A stretch of 64,000 nt of DNA from Oxyruncus cristatus (taxonomy: Eukaryota > Chordata > Aves > Passeriformes > Cotingidae). The notes under the pieces were generated by a model. It saw only the letters and a program-made list of their open reading frames with translations. It did not search any database and was not told where the DNA came from. The stretch covers positions 15,415 to 79,414 of the forward strand of contig VXAY01006162.1 of NCBI GenBank assembly GCA_013399855.1. Reading direction: 5' to 3'. Of the stretch, positions 11,505 to 23,285 are shown in pieces. Position numbers and translations under genes: made by a program. Within the stretch, counting starts at the first letter, position 1. Each line of letters starts with the position of its first letter.

Positions 11505-13882
11505 CTGTAAAATACATCCCACATGAAAACATGACACAAAACTCCAGATAATATATTTGCTCTCCTTTCATCAAATGTGGGGTTTTTTTTCTGGTTTCTC
11601 CTGCCCAAATAAAATGCAGTAGCTGCACAGGAGAACTAATACTTGATAGAAGACTGTTCTCAGGGCTTCCCTGGTGCTGCTCCAGCTGCCCACTCTCTAC
11701 TCCTTTAGGAACAGAGTCAAACCAGTCGTTAAACCCAGCTGGTGGTACCATATAGGTTATGCAAGGGCTTGGGAGCTCCAGTTCTCCTCTCAGCTCCCAC
11801 GTGATTCCTGTTCTCTGATCCCTGCCCTTTTGCTCTTGTGATGAAGGTACTCACCTGTTCTCCAAGTGTGGGAAAATGAATGCTTATTAATGGACTGCAT
11901 CCACTGCTGGACATCTCCCCAAGAGCAGACAGTCAGGCAGCCTCCTTTATATTTAGCAACATTTGCAGAAAACTTCACCCAAGCCTCGAGTATTTTCTTT
12001 TTTCCCCCCTGTTTATTTTTATCCCTTGCTCGGCGCTCTTTACCCAGCCTATCCTCTTCATCCTCCTCCGACAATAAATAATCCTGACAGGTGCAGAGAT
12101 TCCACTGCCCTTCTTGTCTGATGTTTTCCAACAGGAATTTCAGCAATTTTCAAGGAGCAGGACACCTGTGCTTCAGAGAGGGCCCAGCTCCCCGAATGGT
12201 CTGCGACGACAGCGCGCCGCTGGAAACGCAGCCAGCAGCCAGGAATTTCTGGGAGAGCACCCAGGTTTTAATGTGTGGAGTTACTTTCACCTCCTTTGAA
12301 ACGCTGTTGCTGCTCTTACAGAAGCCCTGCAGGTGGATATCGGATTCTACCTTTTTAACTCATTAAAAGGTGTGGTATTCTTGTATTAGTCCACAGTAAT
12401 GCTTCCTACCAGGCAGTGCTAATAGTCCTTCTTTAAGAGTCTTTAAAAATAGCTTTTTACTATCAACTGGAAATAGATTTGGCCCACTAGACCCTTAACT
12501 CTTTATTTCCCGCAACTTATTTAAATGAGAAAGTGCATCACTTCCAGCAGGGATCCCTTGAGATGGAAGCAGAGTGTTTACAACCAAAGTGCTAAAGTTG
12601 TGCCACCGCTTGCACAGGGAAATGCGAGTTTCCACTGTGAAAATTTCCTGCTTCCATTGGAGGTGGCCTTTGCCAGGGCAAGTGTCTCATGCAGAGCAAA
12701 AAATGCTACGGAATAACCCTTATGCAGGGCAAAGAGAAAAAAAATGGGGGAAAAAACCTCAAACACACTAAAAATTACCAAAAATCTCCACAGGGGAGAG
12801 ATTGCCTAGGAAAGGGAAATGGAGAGTTTATAGATCGATAATTCCTTGAATGGTCCTGAAAATTGGTACAAGGCGTGTGCTGGTGTCGAGCCCAAACTTG
12901 TACAGTGTGTCCTCAGGGCTTCTGCTCTTCCCAGAGCTCCTGGCAGCTCTGAGTCACCAGCTCTGCACTGGCTTTCTCCCAGTTCTTCCCTTCAGCCAGG
13001 AAAGATCCCAGCTCCTGGTCCTTCCCAACACACTGAAATGCACAGTCCTGCACCGGCCATACGGGAGCACTGACAGTGTTTTCCTTGGATTTCCATTATC
13101 CCCCAGCTACGACCACCCTTCTTTATTGCTATTTCTCCAGCCTCATGTGAGCTCAGGCAATGATGACATTTTGTTTTCTTCCAGCTCCCAGTACACGGAG
13201 TAAAAAAGCACCAAATAACTTCTGTGGGAACCATGTGCAAGAAACACACCCAATTAATCAGCTGTTCCCTATTTCCAGTGACATTTGGATATTCCTATTA
13301 GCCAATTTAATGGTCTATTGCATATAAATCACACTGATTCTGCATTACTCTAGAAGAGCTTGTGGTTTGCAATATTAAAGACAAACTATTACAGATGTCT
13401 ATTAGACAGGAGAGGAAAATGCAGAAATACCACAACGAACATTTGGACTAATATCTTATAAGAAATATCATTTGCTTTATTATAAGGGCTGCAAAGCAAA
13501 TAAAATTATTTCTAACCCTCTTCTGCAGCCTTTATAGGCAACAGTTAAGTGATTCCTGCAGGAGAAACAGGGTAAGGAGGGTGAAAGTTAACTGTGTGCT
13601 GTATTTGAAAGGTTGAGATATAAATCCATAATACTGAACATCACACAATTTCTCCTGGAAAAAATCTGGGCTAAGATATAATATGGTAGCCCTCCAGGTG
13701 AGGAAACTGGAGGAGAAAGGCCTTGTGAAAAATCACTGAGTGAGAACCATGTGAGTGCTGCCATATTTTGGCTTTGAGACTCAGTGTTTTTGGCCAAATT
13801 TGAGATGGTCATAATTTCCTGTCTAGAACAGATGGTTTTTTTATCCAGTCCAAAAAGTTGAAGGACAATAATAAGAATTTAC
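11505..13882 (-). other. CEP112: CEP112 last intron (about 2.4 kb)
   Basis: Bounded by the donor CAG|GTAAAT of the exon at 13883-13984 and the acceptor TTTTACAG at 11505. No interspersed repeat was recognised. It contains an open, splice-bordered segment at 11855-12083 that could be a cassette exon (see findings) and otherwise shows nothing I can name. Confidence 0.75.
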
Positions 13883-13984
13883 CTGAGATTTTAAAGATAA
13901 AATGGTGTCTTCAAGTTCCTTTTTTGAGGCTGCTGGCATCAGCCCCTTAAGGATTTTTTCATATTCTTCTCGTACATTGATCAA
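13883..13984 (-). CDS. CEP112: CEP112 penultimate coding exon (34 codons)
   Basis: Phase 0 at both ends, with acceptor TTTGTTCTCTTGCAG and donor CAG|GTAAAT. It encodes LINVREEYEKILKGLMPAAS followed by KKELEDTILSLKSQ. The LKGLMPA block and ELEDTI-SLKSQ are close to the corresponding human CEP112 exon, also 34 codons as I recall it. The LMP segment interrupts an otherwise helical, charged sequence and probably marks a break between two coiled-coil stretches (inference). Without splicing at the donor, translation would run 13 more codons into the intron before a stop. Confidence 0.92.
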
Positions 13985-16185
13985 CTGCAAGAGAACAAAA
14001 ATAAATATATATATAGGTGGCTACTCTGAGATGCTGGAAAGTCACTTTTTTTTTGCTTCTTTTGCCCAAAATTGGAGTCCAAGTAAAGGCAGAATTGTGC
14101 TATCAAGGGAGAGGAAGGAGAGAGAAAAAAGAATAGCCAAGACCCCTAAGGAGCAAAAGAGGTAAAGTAGAAAAAGAAAGGAAAAAGAAAACATAAGAAT
14201 AAAAATATAGAGAGAAGAAAAAAATAATGAAAAGAAACAGGAAGGCATTACTTGGGACATGGCCTGAAAAAGCAATAATCATTCTTAAATCCATTTTAAT
14301 TACCCATTTATAGAGACACACGCTTTGCAAATTGATAGAAGTTTTCTTTCTATCTTTGGTATCTGAACCAGGTCACTGGAGAGATGTTTGTCCCTTGCTC
14401 CCTTAGACAAGGTGAATTCCTGTTTCCTAGGAATATTTTACAAAATTTCTCAACTTCCAGGTGCCTTTAAGGTTTTGTTTTTTTTTTTTTGTTTTTTTTT
14501 TTTAAATCCATCATACAACTACTTTTCACCTCACTTTGCGTCTTCCTCCACTTCACGGAGGCCCCGGGACTTTCAGCAAACAGGTTTGAGCATCTCGGAC
14601 CTGTCCCAAGGCCAGATATCCACCCCAAAATGAGGAGGTGTGAACAGGAGGACATTTTAGCCCGTAATCTTATTCAAGAGATGCTGAGTAAACAGTGTCA
14701 CATGAAGGGAGATCAGCTGGAAGGGCTGTGCTTTGTGTCCCTCCTGTGAGGTTGGATTTTGCTGACCCTTGACCCAGGATAAGTCCAGGGAGCCTGGCTC
14801 AGGTGAGTCCATCACGCTCACCCTCCCTGTCAGTCCTTGGCTGGATCAGGGCTTTGCATCTGTACTTAACTTCCAATAGGATTAACTGCTTAATTCAAAT
14901 TAAGCAAGGACTTAGGTGTTTTTCTGGATTAGCAGCTGAATATGTAAATAAAGGATCAAAGGCACTCAATATCAGATTAACTCATAAAATACCTTTAAAC
15001 TTTCGAATTGAATCTATTTTTTTTTTTTTCCCCCCTGATTGTTTACACACCAACCCCATTTGGGGCTAATTTTTTAGTTCCCAGATCGCCAAAATCTACC
15101 ATTGCAACCACAAACCAAAACCTCAGCCTTAAACCTGGAGAAGGCAGGAGCTCCAAGGCCCAGCTCCAGAGCCTGGAAGGAGCAGCACAAGCAGCTCCTA
15201 CACGTGAGAACCCAGCTCGGAGTTCACCCTCTCACGGGAAAAGCAGCTCATGCCAAAACCTGCATTATGCACCGTGCAATTATCAATACAAAAGGGATAA
15301 AACAATCCTGATGAAACGTTAGGAAAATTCTCCCCCTGAGTCATCCCCGGCACTGCAGAGAAATCGCCAAATCTTTATGCAAATGGGCAATTAGAGGCTT
15401 TCCTTGGGAACTGCGAGGAAGTGATGCCACTATGCAAATCTAAAGGGAAGGGGGGGGTAAAAAAAAAAAAAAGAGGTGAGACAGGGAACCTCGTTTGAAC
15501 TCTGCTTGTCTATAAGCCAGCCATCAGAATTTATGTTTTTGAAAGCTGCACCAATAAATTTACGCTACTATTTCTATCAAGGCTTCCAAAGTAATGCCCA
15601 GGTGCTTTGCCAGGATAAATATTTTCTGAGCCAACAGCTCGTTTGGGTGGGGACCTTGATAGAGCAGAAACATGTATTTCAGTTGATTCAACATGTTCCA
15701 TTTATTCTTGGTGAGACAAGACCAGAAACAGGCAGCTAGAGCAGCAAAATGCTTTTATTTCCCAAATTTGGAATAATAAAGATCTATTTCATGGGCAAGA
15801 GGACCCACATGGTCACCTGGCCGATATATGCGGGTGCAACAAAAATTTTAATACAGCTCTGTGAGGGAAATAAGAACGTTCTAATTGTGCAACAGTTTTC
15901 TTGAAACCAGGTCACTGCTTTTAATAGTTTAATCCGTAATTGTCCTTTTAATACGTGCTTTCACAATGCTGGTAAGGTTTGCTATTCACTCTGCAAAGCA
16001 GCAAGGGATCATTCCTTTTTGACAAAGGTGTTTCTTGGAAAGCCAGGAAGAAATATGCTTTAAAAAACAGATGTATTATGGGGCCAGCCGAAAGTGGAGA
16101 AAGAAAATGAGGAACAAGCCCTGGTAGCTGCAGCATGGCTTGGGCTCATTCCTTACTCTGATTCAGAGAGAAGACACATACTTTC

Positions 16186-16261
16186 TATTTTATTTTATTT
16201 ATTTCATTTTTATTTTATTTATTATATTTGTTTTATTTTATTTTATTTTTTTTATTTATTT
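16186..16261. repeat. TTTTA/TTTA microsatellite
   Basis: About 76 bases of imperfect TTTTA and TTTA units on the plus strand, interrupted by single C and G bases. It lies about 290 bases left of the assembly gap. Confidence 0.9.
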
Positions 16262-16550
16262 GCAGTGAAACCTGCCCTTTTGGATACAACCCCAATTTGT
16301 TTGAGAAGACAAAATATGGCAACTTTCAGCTGTGCTCACTGGTAATTGCATCACAATAAGATGAAAATAAGTTCCCAGCTGTTTCCTGCCATGTTATGGT
16401 GAACAACCTGCTGGTATTTTTGGCTGAAGTTACCACCAAGGTTTATCAACCCAAGAGATTAAAACAATGCCTGGCAAAAGTCTAAATCACTTCTCATAAC
16501 TCCAAGTGGGCTGATGGAAGCTCATTTTAATGGTGGAAGGTTTTCATTTT

Positions 16551-16882
16551 NNNNNNNNNNNNNNNNNNNNNNNNNNNNNNNNNNNNNNNNNNNNNNNNNN
16601 NNNNNNNNNNNNNNNNNNNNNNNNNNNNNNNNNNNNNNNNNNNNNNNNNNNNNNNNNNNNNNNNNNNNNNNNNNNNNNNNNNNNNNNNNNNNNNNNNNNN
16701 NNNNNNNNNNNNNNNNNNNNNNNNNNNNNNNNNNNNNNNNNNNNNNNNNNNNNNNNNNNNNNNNNNNNNNNNNNNNNNNNNNNNNNNNNNNNNNNNNNNN
16801 NNNNNNNNNNNNNNNNNNNNNNNNNNNNNNNNNNNNNNNNNNNNNNNNNNNNNNNNNNNNNNNNNNNNNNNNNNNNNNNNNN
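16551..16882. other. Assembly gap (332 N)
   Basis: A run of N flanked by TTTTCATTTT on the left and thirteen A on the right. Sequence content is unknown; any reading frame drawn across it is meaningless. Confidence 0.99.
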
Positions 16883-17311
16883 AAAAAAAAAAAAATTCAT
16901 TTTGGTGAGTTGATTTAATCCACAAACCCCCAGGAAGGTTTTATAGCTTTTAATATTAAGCTGCCACAACGGCCTTTGTTTATTCAGGTTGGTGGCTAAC
17001 ATATGAGGTTTAGAGTTTTGCCATCAATCATCTTCGGTGTCAGCAGGAACAAGGGAAAGCTGAAGCTGCCACACGTAGCTCATGTGTGCTCAGTCGCACG
17101 ATAAATTAGGAAAAAGAGACAAATATTCACAAAATTATACAAAGTGATGCCAAAAGCAGGGGAGTTGACATTTCACAGGCTACCAGGTCACGTAGGTTGG
17201 GCATTGACCATTCTCAAACACATAAAAGTCGGGTTTGATGCCCAGAAGAGAAATATCCGAACCTGAGCTTTCCAAACCAAGCAGTGGGGGCTGGCCAAAT
17301 GTTTATCAACT

Positions 17312-17467
17312 GAATCACAGAATTGTTTAGGCTGGAAAAAGCCTTTAAGATCAAGTCCAACCATTAACCCAACGCTGCCGAGGCCACCACCAAGCCACGT
17401 CCCTCAGTACCACATCTACGCACATCGTAAATCCCTCCGGGGATGGTGGCAGCCACTTCCTCGGGCA
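17312..17467 (-). repeat. CR1 LINE 3' fragment
   Basis: Starts on the plus strand as 'gaatcacagaattgtttagg', followed by 'ctggaaaaagcctttaagatca' type text and 'gtccaaccattaac'. It continues into 'cctccggggatggtg', so it is the reverse complement of a CR1 tail. It lies about 430 bases right of the gap. Confidence 0.85.
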
Positions 17468-18573
17468 CTAGTGCAAGATGGGTTCCAATTTTACTACTTC
17501 AGGAGCTCTTCAGGTGGCACAGCTCAGTTTTGCAGCCACTCATCATCTCCCAAAGCCTCAGAGGGATGTTTGTGGGGCTGGGTTAGAAGCAGGTGGGAGC
17601 AGCGATGAGGAACAAGCCCCACTGACACCTGGCTGGGTTCGAGTCCCTCTCCTTCCTTTTTGAGAGAAACAACTTAAGCACCACCAGGAGAAATACATCT
17701 TCAAGATGACCACATGCATTTTAGCCCACGTGCTGAAAACAGCCTGCGAGGCAGAGGACATTCTGCATCTCTTTCACGCTTCGCACCAGATCCTACCAAG
17801 GTTCCCGACAGCCAGATCTTCCCTCCTTACATCCAAGAGCTTTGGGATGCTGAGCTCGTCACCCAGAACACACTGACCCTGCTGCAAAATATCTGTCTCA
17901 TTAAAAAAAAAATAGAAAAGACTGAAAAATTCCAAAGCCCCAAACAAATGGAATGACTGTAAATGACTTTATCTGAACCGGAGGAGCATAAGGAAACAGC
18001 AAAAGAAACTCTGAAGTAAACGCTGCCAAAGCAAATGAAGGGAACATAGAAGAGTTGTTCAAGTTCCTTTAAAAAAAATAAATCTTGTCTTGAAGGGCAT
18101 GAACACATCGTGTTTCTGTCAGATAAGAATCAAAAGGCAGTTCACTTAACTAGGGTGTTGTGGGTTTTTTAGTTATCTTGATTTCTGCCTGTTTGTAATA
18201 TTTATGAAGGGTAATAATTCTACATGTGCCAGGAAATACTAGGATAGTGACCAAAAGGCATAATTAGGATCATTTAATTGTTATCAAATTTTCTCCACGT
18301 TTCAGGGTGAGTAAGATGAGAAAAGTAATTTCCTGTCTCCCTCAAGTCTCTTCCTGCATTATTTAAACAACTGCATGTTATAATGCTGTTTAAAAGAGAT
18401 AACTCCTTATAAAGGTTATGCATCTGTTCTGCAACACACATGAATGAAGACATGAAAGATCTGCTGTAATAAATCTGAAAACAGGTTAGGGTACCAAAAA
18501 GGTAAAAATAACTCCTTCAGCCTTAGGCAAATCATTTCATCTCAGCATAAAGTCTCATCCACCTAAATGAGGG

Positions 18574-18600
18574 TAATGATAATAATAATAATGATAATAT
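18574..18600. repeat. ATA/ATG trinucleotide microsatellite
   Basis: About 27 bases of AAT/GAT units, only slightly interrupted. Confidence 0.7.
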
Positions 18601-18706
18601 TGCACAGATCAGCTTCATTCAGGTGCTGTGAACGCTGCTGAAGGAATTTTCTGAAAGCACCTTGAAAAGGGCAAGTGAGGGACAAATCACTACAAGCCAT
18701 CCCAAT

Positions 18707-18770
18707 TAAAAACAAAAACAACCAACAACAGCACCAAAACAAACAAACAAAAAAAAAACCAAATAAAAAT
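18707..18770. repeat. A/C-rich low-complexity tract with CAAA units
   Basis: Runs of AAAAC, ACAAC and AAAC units ending in ten A residues. No associated retroposed sequence is visible to its left. Confidence 0.7.
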
Positions 18771-20240
18771 GGAAAGAATGATCAATCACTGCTCGTTTGT
18801 ATCCTCCTTAATTGCAGGGACTCCTCCTTTGCTTCTCAGCACTCCTGAAGTCTAAGTGAGCACAGCTCCACTCCCACAAAACCTCTGTGAGTTCAGATGT
18901 GTCCCTTCCTCCCTCAGCTGGCCTGGGACACTCTGGGCAGTGTCTATAACCCAGGAACCAAACCAGTCAAAACTGGTAATTTCCTTAAATTTCAGATCTC
19001 TCCGGTTTCTGCTGTAAGGGAAAATGTAACTGGAGCTTAAAATCCTCTGAAAACAATTTTTCCTAACGAGGGGTCCAATGATGTCTCAGTTGGTTCGGTG
19101 AAGATCAAGGTCTGAACATTTGCCTTTTCAGAAAACAACCCAACACGAAGATCTGCTGCTTTTCAGGCCACATCCTCTCTCCTTTCAGGCAGTGGGAACT
19201 TCGGCTCTTACTGTGCAACGGACGCTGAAATATGGTTCCTCCAGATTCAGAGAAACAGAATGCAATTTGATACAAGTGTTCCCAAGTTCTTAAGCAGAGT
19301 AATGAACGCCATAAATCCCACGAATTTGGCTCAGCTGAAAACAGTAACCGAGCGCAAGATCAGCTGAGCAAAGTCGTTTTGTCAAGTGAACACCATGTTG
19401 TTCTCCACTGAGGAAATACTGCTGGAGCACCTCCCCTGTCCTGACAGTTTCAATAAAACATAAATTGGTGGCATAGATATCCTCTTTGTTTGTCTGTCTT
19501 GAGCTAGTAAAGCATCTGAGCGTCCAAAATATTTTTGCCTTGTTGTTTTACTAACCCAGGGGACCTCCAGCCCTGCCGAGCTCCGAGCTCCACGTTTTTG
19601 TTTTTTTTTTTTCTTTCCCCCCAACCTGCATCCAAGTGGCCTCATTACTTCAGTGGCTTGTATTTCGATATCTTTCTTTTCTTAACCAAGCTCTCCCACC
19701 TGGAAAATCCTCTGTTTGTAGTTAAGCAATCCGAGTCCATATAATTCATAGCTGCAAAGGAAGGGAAGGCAGGCAAAGCTTTTTGAAAAAAAAAACCCCA
19801 CCACTGGGCTGCATATGGCAAGAACAGGATTCTTGGGATTAGGCGAGTTGGAGAGGAATAAAAGCTTTCACTGTCAACACCATGGAACAACCAGGAATGT
19901 TGTGGCTAGAAAATTCACGCTGTTCTCTCAACCTCCCCCTCTCCAGGGCTCTGCTATTGTTCCAGCTGGGATTTGGAGGATCCCGGACTTATTTTCTTCT
20001 CCTTCCAGATGACTCATTGCCGATGCCATCTTTGTTCCCTGAGCATTATTTCCCTCAGCTCTTGTCAGTGCTGTTCATTTATAGGCCCAAGAGGTTGGTG
20101 TTGCAGTAGGAGGGTTGTCCCCTCCATGGGGTGATGGTGATGGGGGGGTGACACACACCGCTGACACCCCCAGGCTGGCAGTAACCAAACCAAAGCAGCC
20201 CAGCTGCTCCCCAGTGCTGCTGGGCCAAAGCTGAAAACAC

Positions 20241-20302
20241 AGAATCACAGAATATTCTGGGCTGGAAGGGACCCACAGGGACCATCCAGCCCAACCATGG
20301 GG
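20241..20302 (-). repeat. CR1 LINE 3'-tail fragment
   Basis: The plus strand reads 'agaatcacagaat', then 'tctgggctggaagggacc' and 'ccatccagcccaacc', which is the reverse complement of a CR1 tail. Only about 60 bases remain. Confidence 0.75.
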
Positions 20303-21920
20303 TTAATTTCTGGCTCAGTCGATTCCTAACGCACTATCGGGATAATTAAGTCTGAAATAAAGCATCTCCGACACCACCGCTGGAACACATTTGTGCATTT
20401 CAGTTTTACATTCCAGCACGTGTTACCTTCCAGAGAATCCCTCCCATCAAGGGTGGGAAGGTTCCAGTGTCTGGTACAGGAGGTGCTGAGTGCTCACCAA
20501 CACCAGTGAGAGCTCCCAAAGCTCAGCAGCAGCAAGATCAGGCTCGAGATCTTCACGCTGACTGTGTGAACAAACAAATCTTTGTAGATAATCATCAGAA
20601 GCTCCTTTTACGATCACCATTTCCAAGAACAAAAATCCAATCCAGTGTCTCAACTGGAAAACCAGCTGCCAGGTTTGCAAAGGGCCGGGAAGAGCCTGGG
20701 CAGCTTTGGGCAGGGCAGGAGACACCACGGCTGCGCTTCCCGGATGGATTTCTGATGGATGGTACTTGGGGTCGATCAGACTGACAACAAAATAATACTT
20801 CAGAATTGAAATGAAGGTAAAGATCAGCATGGAGCCGGTCTTTTCCAGTCTTTTTTCTGCTCCATCCAGGCCCCTCATCACTTAGAGAGTGGGAGAGTTC
20901 ATTAATTGAACGGGCACCACTGGGAGCCCGCTCTGGAGAAGAGGTGTCTCTGCTCTGCTCTTCTGTCATCTGCTGGCTCCTCCAGCCATTCCCATTACTC
21001 CTTTTTTTTTTGGATTCCCTGCTTTAAGTACCAGCCTCTCTGTCCCTTGTAGTCCTACTTTCACCCCTTCTGAAAGAAGAAAATCTCCTTAATTGACAGT
21101 ATGCAAGCAAACCACAGACACTCCAAAATGAGGTGCTGCTCTCTTAAAAGAAAGATCTTTTTCTCATTCACTATTATTTAAGACGAAGAGCAAGAAAACT
21201 GACATTTTAAAATGCTCTCTAATTCCTGCACACTGGCATATGTTTCTATTCTCTTTTGGTAACAATTCTCTTTTTCCTTTTAACTTGTTGTTCTGTACTT
21301 TGTGTTCGCTGTCTTTCTCCAGCTGGCCACCTCATTCCAATAACTCATTCTCTTCTATAAAGTAGGTGTATATTTGTGTATTTTCCAGTTGTGTCTGATT
21401 ACCAAAGCTAACATTTGATCACTGACTTCCACACGTACATCATCATCATCCACTCTTTTCCCTCTGACAGTTGCACAGTTGGTGAGAGCCTTCTCTCCCG
21501 CAGTTCCTGCCATATGGAGCTCCTGGGAACTTTCAACTCCATTGATTTCCAGCTCCTTTCAAATCCCACCTGCAAAGCTGTTTTTCTGTGCTTGAATCTC
21601 AGCTTCTATCTCCTTCTGCTAATCCAAAGCTTCTTGCTACACAGAAACATTTTCCATATTCATTTTAATTCTCTTTCCTGTCATAGGCAGCCATTAAAGA
21701 AAATGCTACACAAAATATAAAATGTGTCAAATGCAAAATTATGATTTATTCTAACAATCCCAGTCTTAATTAAAAACAGGGGGCCACTTTTGCATCAAAG
21801 TGATCAATGAATATATCAATGGAATTGTGTATATGGTGGACATGAACCAATGTAAAAAGTGGTAGAATTTGGCTCCAAATAATGTCTGTGGTCATTTTAT
21901 TGTACCTAAATCCATAACGT

Positions 21921-22057
21921 CCTATCCCTGGAAGTGTTCAAGGCCAAGTAGGATGTGCTTGGAGAAATCTGGTCTAGTGGAAGGTGTCCCTGCCCATGGC
22001 AAGGGGCTGGACCTCGGTGTCCTTTAAGGTCCCTTCTAACCCAAACCATTCCATGAA
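21921..22057 (+). repeat. CR1 LINE 3' fragment
   Basis: Shows the CR1 order 'ccctggaagtgttcaaggcc', 'tagtggaaggtgtccctgcc', 'catggcaaggggctgg' and 'tttaaggtccctt', ending 'aacccaaaccattccatga'. It is diverged from the other copies, which suggests age. Confidence 0.85.
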
Positions 22058-23186
22058 GTCAACGTTGCCATACACCTATAGAGGCACCTATATCCATGAA
22101 AGGTCCCTTATAGAGATATAACCAGGATCAGTCTGATTCTTGCCCATCAGCCTCTGTTGGGAAGGCTGAAGAGAGACAAAGAACACCCTCAGAACTGGAT
22201 GCTGTGGTCTGTGTGCACCAAACAGCCTGAGCAACGAGCTCACAGTCACATCGCATTCTTCCCTGTTCCTCTGTGGCTCTCCAACGTCTTCCTTTCAATG
22301 GAAATATTTTAAGTTTGAAATTTATCCACCATAAGTAGTTAGAAAAGACATCTTCTACTGTGCACATGTGGAACCACCCAATTTTCAGGTGCCAGGCTGA
22401 GCTACACCCCTCTGCCTGCTGGCTCCTACATTTTTCACAATATATGAAATGTTTTATGGGAGGAAAACAGCTGAAACACGCAGGTCCCTCCTGACCCCAG
22501 TGCTGGGGGTGTCAGCACAGCAATGGATGGAGGAGACGACAGAAGGTCCCTCCTCAGCCTCCCAGAACCGCAGGAAAACAAACACTCTTCAAACCTACCC
22601 TCTCCGATCCGTGCTGGTCACACCCAGAAACTGCAGGAACTATTTCAGTGTGACAATATTTGGTGTTGCTGTCCTTGAAAGTCACAGTGGAAATTTCTTC
22701 CAGGTGCCCACTCTCTTCCCCACGGCCCCAGAGGCTGCTGAGCCCCGGGGGCAGCGCGAGGGCTGCTCCCCGTGAATCACCGCCGTGGTTACCATCACTC
22801 ACATCCAGACCGAGCTTCCCACTTCTGGGGGAGCAGGAATGGGTCTCAGGGGGAGAAAATCTGGAAGCGTTTCAGTGACGTGGGTTGAAGCAAGCAGAGC
22901 AAAGAGCAGAATTTCCTCCCCACCTCCAGTCCGTGGCTGCTGGGTTCTCAGTTTCCAAAGTGCTCCTCGGCTCGGTGAAACAAAGGCTGCCTCCGTCCTC
23001 CTCACCTGCAGCTGGACACAAAGCCCGCTTGGACTTCTAAATACATAACCTAGAGCTTATTTGCCTGATTTTGGGTGACTGTAACATGTCCTGAGAGAGA
23101 CAACACTTTGAGAAAGTCTGGGAATTCCAGGCAGTGGCCCCAGATTGTCATCTGATGGCATTTAAAACGTTTTGATACCTTTAAAA

Positions 23187-23285
23187 ATCATAGAATGACA
23201 GGATGTTTTGGGTTGAACTTGACCTTAAAAGATCATCTCATTCCAATCCTGCTGCCATAGGCAGGGACACCTTCCACTAGACAGT
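23187..23285 (-). repeat. CR1 LINE 3' fragment
   Basis: Reverse complement of a CR1 tail: 'atcatagaatgacagg', 'gggttgaacttgacc' and then 'ggcagggacaccttccacta'. Confidence 0.85.

Noticed and set aside
14042..14330. Hydrophobic, membrane-like open frames on the minus strand
   Set aside because: They are translations of a polypurine/polypyrimidine tract, giving runs of F, L and S; not a gene.
16514..17002. Open frames running through the N gap
   Set aside because: Artefact of translating unknown bases.
17636..17660. tRNA B-box-like GGTTCGAGTCC followed by a T run
   Set aside because: The T stem does not pair properly, and no matching A box, anticodon arm or acceptor stem is present.
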